DNA of 64,000 nt. Source: Prorocentrum cordatum. Its lineage: Eukaryota; Sar; Dinophyceae; Prorocentrales; Prorocentraceae. A program made the position numbers and the translations under genes. This document shows positions 57,431 through 64,000 of the stretch, piece after piece. The stretch's first letter is position 1. The number at the start of each line of letters is the position of its first letter. The DNA is taken from the NCBI GenBank assembly GCA_963575745.1, contig CAUYUJ010018059.1, forward strand, positions 452,501 to 516,500, in the 5' to 3' direction. The notes under the pieces are model-generated. The model was not told the origin of the DNA, did not search any database, and saw only the letters and a program-made list of their open reading frames with translations.

Positions 57431-57985
57431 CCTGCGACGTATCCTACCCATCGGCACCAAGGGATGATATCAGGTGTGCCGACCATTGCGTGACAGCAAC
57501 ACTGCAAGAGACGCGCACGTTGGATATCTATATCGTGCGAAGTGCGCGTGGCCGACTCGCAGAACAGAGGTACAAAAGTAGGAGACCGCATATTGGGACG
57601 GGAAAACACAATGAATACATCGGGGTGAAAGAACCACCTGTTCGACAGAAGCAGCGAGATGATGGAGCATGGGCAAGATAAGATTACAGATACGGAGGCG
57701 CAACCAGACAATGAAGAGTCGCGTTTTCCATGCTGGAATGCTCAACACCTGCGAGGCCAGCCCTCACCCACCCCACGGATGGCGAGATCCGCGACATCTG
57801 CGCGGGACTTCATTGTGTTGCCCCCCCCCCAGGAGCCCTCGAGATTGGCGACACTTTCATGCTTCGCAGCTTGCCCAGGGATGGCGATGCCCAGTTTGGA
57901 TCCGCGTGGGGCCCCACGGTGCTGCCCCGCCCAGCAGACCTCGAAAGTGGCGGCAGTTTCACACAATGCAGCCCCCCATGAATGA
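57431..57985 (+). repeat. Second higher-order unit, truncated
   Basis: The 350-bp lead is repeated 1,440 bases downstream (57,431-57,785), followed by only two or three satellite units. The copies differ by scattered substitutions and small indels. Confidence 0.9.
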
Positions 57986-58272
57986 CCCAGGGCTTAGTTG
58001 CCTTGATACCCTCGTTTGGAAGCGCAGCACCTACCGTGTTCCAAACATGTGTGTGTGAACATGTTGCGTGTTTGTTTGGCCCGCGTTGGCCCTCGTGTTG
58101 GCGAACATCTCGCGCCCGACCTCCGTTTTCAATAACCCCGAACCAACGATAATAAAGTACCCCCCCTTAAGTCGTTTGAGTTTTTTATCCTCGGCCTCGA
58201 CGGTTTTCAAATAGAGGCGGAGAGCGCGGAGGCCGAACTTCATTATCACGGGGAAAGTTCGTCATCGAGGTT
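57986..58272. other. No gene seen
   Basis: More AT-rich than its neighbours; no recognisable domain. Confidence 0.5.
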
Positions 58273-58312
58273 ACTTCCTTCTTATGTTGAGATAACAACA
58301 TAAGAAGGAAGT
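58273..58312. other. Perfect 17-bp hairpin, 6-base loop
   Basis: ACTTCCTTCTTATGTTG (58,273-58,289), loop AGATAA, then the exact reverse complement to 58,312. No U-run or gene end is visible nearby, so it is not called a terminator. Confidence 0.9.
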
Positions 58313-58319
58313 TTTGAAC

Positions 58320-58358
58320 TCTCTCGCTCTCTCTCTCTCTCTTAGTTTATGTTTCTGT

Positions 58359-58403
<45 letters not shown>

Positions 58404-58470
58404 TATCTCTCTCTCTCTCTCTGTCTCTCTCTATCTCTCTTTCTCTCTCTCTCTCTTCTCCTCCTCCCCC
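58320..58470 (+). repeat. (CT)n microsatellite
   Basis: CTCTCT with rare A and TT interruptions. The following CCTGGCGCCCTGAACT word recurs after a second pyrimidine tract near 58,700. Confidence 0.95.
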
Positions 58471-58727
58471 TGGCGCCCTGAACTTGTTTATCGCTGGGTT
58501 TGATTACCCCGGGAAAACTAAGCACATGAGCTCCCCTACACGAGCAGATGAAAACTTTAATTTTCATCAAGCGTTTACAAATTAAATCTAATAAGTTTTG
58601 AACTTTGGATTTTCGCCTCCTCCTTTTCCTCTCCTCTCTCCTCCGCCTCCTCCTCCTGCTCTTCTTTTCTTTCTCTCTATATCTCTTTTTTTGTCTCCTT
58701 CTTCTCGCCCCCTGGCGCCCTGAACTG

Positions 58728-58790
58728 AGACAAACCATTGTTGAGGATGTCTCAACCGAGACAAATCATTGTTGAGGACGTCTCATACAG
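58728..58790 (+). repeat. Two-copy 31-bp repeat, each copy a hairpin
   Basis: GAGACAAACCATTGTTGAGG and GAGACAAATCATTGTTGAGG are each followed by (A/T)(C/T)GTCTC or a close form, so each unit starts GAGAC and closes GTCTC. Confidence 0.8.
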
Positions 58791-59274
58791 GGCCAAAGAC
58801 CAAGGATCCTCAAGATATCTTTGGCTTTTTCCTCTTGATATCTCTTTATGCTGGCTCTGGCGGGCAATTTTTATTATATCTCCCCGAAAACCCCGAACTT
58901 TATTATCTCTGGGGGGTTATTCTCGTGGGTTCATGGTTAGACGTGTTGAGCTCCGTGTCAGCACACTACGGGTTGCGTGCTGCGCATCGGGGCGGCTAAG
59001 ATCCAGGGTCGTGCCCAGGCTGGCCCGAAACAATTGGCAGCACCAACAGGCCCTTCTCAAACGGAGGATGATATGACTACACAGGAGGCCTGTTCCTTGC
59101 ACGCCCAGCGGGACTTGCGAATGACAGTACCGACGGGTAGGACGTGGAGGAAAGAACGGCGAGGATCACGAGTTCACGATTTCGTCGTCATCGTCGTCGT
59201 GATAACTATGATCACGACAACGGCGAAGACGAAATGACCGAAAGATGGCGGAACGCAGGATCTCCGAGGACCGA

Positions 59275-60350
59275 GGAGTTCATGAAAGTTGCGGCGGTTG
59301 CACAGTTGGCAGCTTGAGGTCTCGTTTGAGCCCGCGTAGGGCACCATTATGTTGGGCTTCCTCGGGGCCCACGAATGCGGCGACATTTGCGCAGTTGGCA
59401 TTCCCAACGGGGGGCAAGGACTTGTTTTGGTCCGCGTAGGCCCGCACTCCGCTGGACCTCCCAGGAGCTCGCGAAAGAGGCGACGGTCGCGCAGTTGGCA
59501 GCCCTCCATGGAGGGCGAGGCTTACTTTGGATCCCTTTGAGCCTGCACTCCGCTGGACATCCCAGGAGCTCACAAGACTGGCGGTGCTTGCTGGCTGGCA
59601 GCCCCGAGGGAGGCGGGGTCTAGTTTGGAACCCTTCTGGGTCCGCGCTCTGCTGGACCTCCCAGGAGCTCATGGATGTGGCGACGGTTTGGCAGTTGGCA
59701 GCCCCCCCAGGAAGGCGAGGTTTGGTTTGGATGTTTCTAAACCCGCACGTCTCTGGACCTCCCAGGAGCTCACGCAAGTGGCGACACATGCTGGTCGGCA
59801 GCCCCCAGGGAGGCGGGGTCTAGACTGGGTCCTTCTAGGTCCGCACTCCGCTACATCTTCCAAGAGCTCACAAAAGTTCTTAGGCCCGCACGTCTCTGGA
59901 CCTCCCAGGAGCTCACGAAAGTGGCGACATTGCTGGTTGGCAGGCCCAAGAGGGGCGGGGTCTAGACTTGGTCCTTCTAGATCCGTTCTCCGCTAGACCT
60001 CCCAAGAGCTTACGAAAGTCTTTAGGCCCACACTCCGTTGGACCTCCCAGGAGCTTACGAAAGTGGCGACACTTGTGCATTTAGCAGGCCCTAGAGAAGG
60101 CGAGGTCTCATTTGTGGCCGCTGAAGGCCCGCACTCCGGTGGACATCCCGGGAGCTCTTCTGAACATGGCAACATTTGCGAAGTTGGCCTCCCCAAAGGT
60201 GCGAGATCTATTAAGCCAGCACGCCGCTGGACGTCACAGGAGCTCACGGAAGTTGCGACGGTTGCACAGTTGCAGCCCCCCTGGTGGGCGAGGAATGGTT
60301 TGGATCCCTTTTGAGCCCTCACTCCGCTGGACCTCCCAGGTGCCCACGCA
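59275..60350 (+). repeat. ~97-bp satellite, second subfamily (about 10-11 copies)
   Basis: The unit is CTGGACCTCCCAGGAGCTCACGAAAGTGGCGAC, then GCAGTTGGCAGCCCCC, then GGAGGCGGGGTCTAG (or GGGCGAGG) and TTGGATCC. It aligns with the 55,991 subfamily at the GTGGCGAC, GCAGCCCCC and GCGAGG blocks. Two units near 59,880 and 60,020 are shortened. Confidence 0.9.
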
Positions 60351-60559
60351 AGAAGAGGCGGGGTACAAGCCAGGCTGGAAGGAGGAGACGTGAGAAGGGA
60401 GGGAGGAAAGGCAGCAGCACTCCTGTCCGAAACGAGCACCCAACACGAGAGGGCTGCACTGCCCTTGCTGCGTCTGAGTGCTGTTGGCCTTATCGCTGTC
60501 CGGCCCTCGGTCAGTCACGAGCGCCTCAGCGTGGAGAAGCCCCAGACAACGGGCCCGCG

Positions 60560-61390
60560 AGGGGCACGGACGGCCCCATGGTGGGCCCCCAAAAAGCGCC
60601 CCAGGAGGCCGCGAGGGCCCCAAGGAAGCCAACGACACGTCCCGGAAAGACAGGCAGGACCGCCCTGCAGTGTGAGGACACACGATGGTCGCAGGACGGC
60701 CCCCGCAGAGCTCCGGAGCACCCCGCAAGAACTCCGGCAGATCCGAGTCTCCGCCCAACAAGGACTTTGATCTGTACTTTGTCCTCCTCTTCACGGTCTG
60801 CGAGCGACGGCCGCCGCGCCAGCTTGCCAGCCGCACCCGGTCCTTAGGCAAGGGCGGGAGCGTTGCCGCGTGGACTTCCCTTGACAGCATGGGCGCACGC
60901 CTCCGGGCGACCAGCGGCCACGACGCCGGCGAGGAGCTCCCCCGAGGACGCCCCCAAAGCGGCGTGAGGCGATCAGGCAAGACGAGACCAGGCGAGACGA
61001 GGCAGGGCCTGGCAAGACACGCCAAGGCAGCCCCCTCAGGTCGGCCCAAGATGGCCCCAAGACGCTCCAGGAGGGCCCCCGAGGGGCCCATATCTGTAAA
61101 AGCCGGAGCAACATCCGTCGTCTGTACCATCTCGTTTTCTCGCGCCCGATGGGCGCTTGGGACCTCACGACTGCATCACGATGGCCCCGGGAGAGCCCCA
61201 AGACGGAGGCAACAGGGGCCCGATATGGCCCCAGAGGCCCCAAAGAAATGCCCAAGAGGGCACCGAGCCCGTCGAAACTTCAAACAAACAAACAACAGCG
61301 CAACTCGTTCTTGGCTCCAAAAAACGGCCCCCGAGAGCCTTGCGGGAGGCCTTCCAAATGTCCCCAAGCAGGCCCAGAGGGCCCCCACTA
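60560..61390 (-). repeat. Family L repeat, opposite orientation
   Basis: GGCCCCAAGACG-type units at 60,570-60,650 and 61,020-61,390. Near 61,128-61,152 TCTCGTTTTCTCGCGCCCGA is the inverse of the CGG(A)AGCGAAAA core seen at 2,500. Confidence 0.6.
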
Positions 61391-61999
61391 GGCTTCGCTT
61401 GGAGCAGGGGGAAGTCTTCCGGGTGGGTGAGGGAAGCGGTCACCCCCTCCCACATCGAGAAGAGCAGGTCACTCTGGAAGAGCAGAAGAAGCACAACCAC
61501 TTACGACGTTACGCCAAGATGATGGGTTGGTTGATCGGTGCTCGCACCCTCATGCTTCCTCGTGCGGGGGCGCTCCTGGGGACTCGGCGTGACTGTCTCC
61601 GAGGGGGCTGGTGGCACTTCCAGGTTTATTTCCCAAAGGCAGTTGCAAACGGCAACCGAAGCAGAATGACGGGCAGCGCGTCGATATCCAGTTGCTTGCG
61701 GCACGCCCCGCCACCGTACTTGTACAACAGCGCGTCAGGGAGGGAGGCCGAGCGTAGGAACAGCGCAGGACAACTAGGAACTAGGTCTGAACTTGGACGG
61801 TCGTGAATTCGACATTGTCTCCTTCGGTGCGGTTGGAAGGAGGTCGAGTGCATGCCCCGCAACAGTTCAGCGAGGGTTCTGAATGGGGAAGGGTCGGGAT
61901 CTCGACCTCGTCTTCGTCCGCGTGGTATGGAGTAAGAGGAGAGGGAGGAGGAGGAGGAGAAAGAGGATATTGACAATGTGAAGACGAGGGGGAGAAGGG
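61391..61999. other. No gene seen
   Basis: Mixed sequence with a short GAG run at 61,940-61,965. Confidence 0.5.
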
Positions 62000-62220
62000 C
62001 TCTTGGGCCACGTTCTTGGGGCCTCCTGGGTGCTTCCCGTGAGTCTCCTGTTGGCCTCTTGGGGGCTTCTCGGGGGCCTCCTGGGGCGTCTCGGGGACTT
62101 CTTGGGGCATGGTGGGCCGTCCCAGGAAGCTCTTGGCTCGTCTGGCGCTGTCGGATACCGTTTGGGGGGCTTGTTTGGGCCGTTTTGGTGCCTTCCTGGA
62201 ACGCTTTGGGGTCGCCTGCG
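62000..62220 (+). repeat. Family L repeat
   Basis: GGCCTCTTGGGGGC and TCTCGGGGGCCTCC units. Confidence 0.65.
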
Positions 62221-62664
62221 CGACCGCGACCGCGACCGCGAACAGTCGTTCTGACAGAGTGCACCAGTTCAGTTTTCCCAACTTGTGAAACCAGCGCTCG
62301 GCCCGAATAAGGAGCCACTGGAATTCCTAAACAACATCTCTACAAACAACGATTCCTGTCCGCTTAGGCGCTTTCGGGCAGACGCGAACTCCACAGTGCT
62401 TCTCGGGCAGGGCGCTGCGAACACAGCATGCTTGCGGCAACATGGGACATCCACAGTGCCTTCTGCGACTACAAATTGCTGCCTTGGTGCTATCCCACTA
62501 CATGGGATAACGTCCGCCGATGGATTCCAGCACGACGAGTTGCAGCACGGTGAATTCCTCGCCCACTGGCAAATCTGCCGCAACCAACGGTGATGCTTAC
62601 GCCAGCGCTGTTACCATGAGCCAACGCCGACGCCAGTCCATACACCATCTTCAACACCTGCGTC
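62221..62664. other. No gene established
   Basis: Both strands have a ~100-residue open frame at 62,269-62,593. The minus-strand one is Cys-rich and non-repetitive, but I cannot assign it. Confidence 0.3.
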
Positions 62665-62960
62665 TCTGTCTGCGCCATCGCAAGCGCCTACGTCAACGCC
62701 GACGTCGGCACCGGTGCCGGCAACAACGCTGACGCCTACCTCGGCACCCACGCCAGCGCCCTCACCAGCACCGACGCCAGCATGAACGCTGGCACCTACG
62801 ACAGCGCATCCTCCAACCTCGACGCCATCATCGACGCGGGCACCGTGGGCGGGCACCTACGCCGGCACCAGCGCCAGCGCATGCACCAGCGCCGCTGCCA
62901 GCACCGACACCAGCACCAATGCGGCGCCTACGCCGGCACCAACGCCAGGAGAGCTATGTT
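62665..62960 (+). repeat. Degenerate hexamer repeat GCCAGCACC / GACGCC
   Basis: Hexamer-based words (GCCAGC, ACCGAC, GCCTAC, GGCACC) repeat for about 300 bases. A second locus starts near 63,920 and runs to the window edge. Frames read Ala/Ser/Thr/Gly or Val/Gly/Ala and are by-products. Confidence 0.8.
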
Positions 62961-63589
62961 GCAACCATCGGCCTGAGCCCGGACAGACGCTGGGTCCGTC
63001 GCACGACTTGGAGCCAAGCGCCAGGTGGCAGCAGCACGGCGCCACTCAACGCAACGGTACCTGGCAATGCGACGTGAGGCGCTGCACGGGGGCGTGCGCA
63101 CGACAGTTGGCATCAGCACGGTGGCAGCGCGACGGGTCCAGCAATACGACGCCACCCCACTCTACCTCCAACGCTTCCAGCCCCCCTGGCGACCCGCAGC
63201 ATGCCGCCAGCAGCCAGCCCATACCATATTCTTATGTCTCGCTCGACCCACTGCCGACCCACAGGCGCAGCCACCAACCCACGCAACGAAATCGAACCAC
63301 CACGCCCTACACCGATCCAGGCCCAGTCGCAGCGAGGTAATGGTCTCCGCCTGCGCAGGTGTCACGGTCTCCGTCGGCACGACAGCGGATACGACCGCGT
63401 CGCGATGAGCGCCGCGCTGGCTGCAGCCGACTCCAGCGCCGGCTATATTCGGACTCCCGTCTCAGATTTGGACGCCTGACGCGAATTCCGAGAGCCCCCC
63501 CGACGCGCGCTTCGTCTCGTCCAACCCCGACTCCTACCGCCACCCCGATTCCGGCTCAGACTGCATCTCCAGCTCCAGGGCATGGGAGG
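62961..63589. other. No gene seen
   Basis: GC-rich mixed sequence with weak hexamer periodicity carried over from its neighbours. Confidence 0.4.
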
Positions 63590-63800
63590 GATTCCTTTTA
63601 CAACTCTTGCTCCTGATCCCTCTAGCTCCTGCCCATTTCCCGACTCCAGCTCCGACTCCAGCTCCATTTCCCCTTCAACCCCAACGCTGGCTTCCGACGC
63701 CAGCCCCGACTCCAGCGCTCGTTCTGACACCTGCTCCAACTCATCTTCCGACGACTGCTCTGCGACTCCATCGTCGGCGACGCCTGGTTGAGCGATGAAC
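63590..63800 (+). repeat. Degenerate GCTCCGACTCCA repeat
   Basis: CTCC, GACTCC and CAGCTCC words repeat at 63,630-63,760 with an approximate 6- or 12-base period. Confidence 0.7.
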
Positions 63801-64000
63801 CTTGAGTTGGCCTCACTTCCGACTGACCCTGGCTCCGTTTCCCACATGACGCCCAGGAAAGTGACGAAGTTGATCTTGATGGGGGAGGCGTTCACGAAAG
63901 TACGAAAGTGGTCCGACGAGCGCGCCAGCACCAACGTCGACGCCTACGCCAGCACCAACGTCTGCACCGACGCCAGCACGTACGCCGCGGGGACGTCAGG

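Noticed and set aside
56192-57681. Overlapping frames of 190-350 codons in all phases
   Set aside because: All follow the ~97-bp satellite unit.

Overview
This window looks like nuclear DNA of a dinoflagellate. The evidence is the retroelements: a reverse transcriptase, connection and RNase H arrangement and a split apurinic-type endonuclease that read like the non-LTR (LINE) elements I know from dinoflagellate genomes. The GC-rich, repeat-dense, gene-poor character agrees with this. A high-GC lineage such as Prorocentrum would fit, but the genus is a guess. I see no bacterial operons, no rRNA or tRNA genes I can defend, and no intact host gene.

Layout. 1-3,850: small inverted-repeat elements (two mariner-like MITEs, two short foldback elements and a third inverted-repeat element), two blocks of a dispersed short-period repeat, and GGA tracts. 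3,820-8,221: a degenerate plus-strand LINE 5' half (zinc-knuckle and coiled-coil region, then a broken endonuclease), invaded by a GTT-bracketed repeat. 8,339-11,615: a giant (AGT)n array followed by a CTACGCAAAAAC-type minisatellite. 11,640-14,140: an unidentified short ORF and a second and third copy of the GTT-bracketed element. 14,200-28,300: satellites, microsatellites, composite repeats, and two hairpin elements with a microsatellite core. 28,322-31,159: the best-supported feature, a minus-strand LINE with RT, connection and RNase H domains and only a few breaks. 31,160-41,300: minisatellites, further MITEs, and GT and GGA tracts. 41,280-47,660: a modular composite repeat and a striking bipartite satellite. 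47,745-64,000: more satellites, including an (AAGCTAAGCT)-like array, a 325-bp hierarchical repeat, and two subfamilies of a ~97-bp satellite with a 1.44-kb higher-order duplication.

The window does not hold a set of genes that work together. What it shows is layered repeat evolution. Several unrelated terminal-inverted-repeat families can be recognised because each occurs at least twice, some with plausible target-site duplications. The most novel-looking items are: the hairpin elements whose arms enclose a polypurine/polypyrimidine microsatellite; the ~160-bp element whose terminal repeats each contain their own palindrome; the 12-mer/10-mer bipartite satellite; the GTT-bracketed element; and a possible degenerate spliced-leader pair upstream of the plus-strand LINE. 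Most long open frames here are by-products of triplet repeats or of low stop-codon density in GC-rich DNA and are not annotated. All copy comparisons were made by eye, and edges are approximate unless stated.
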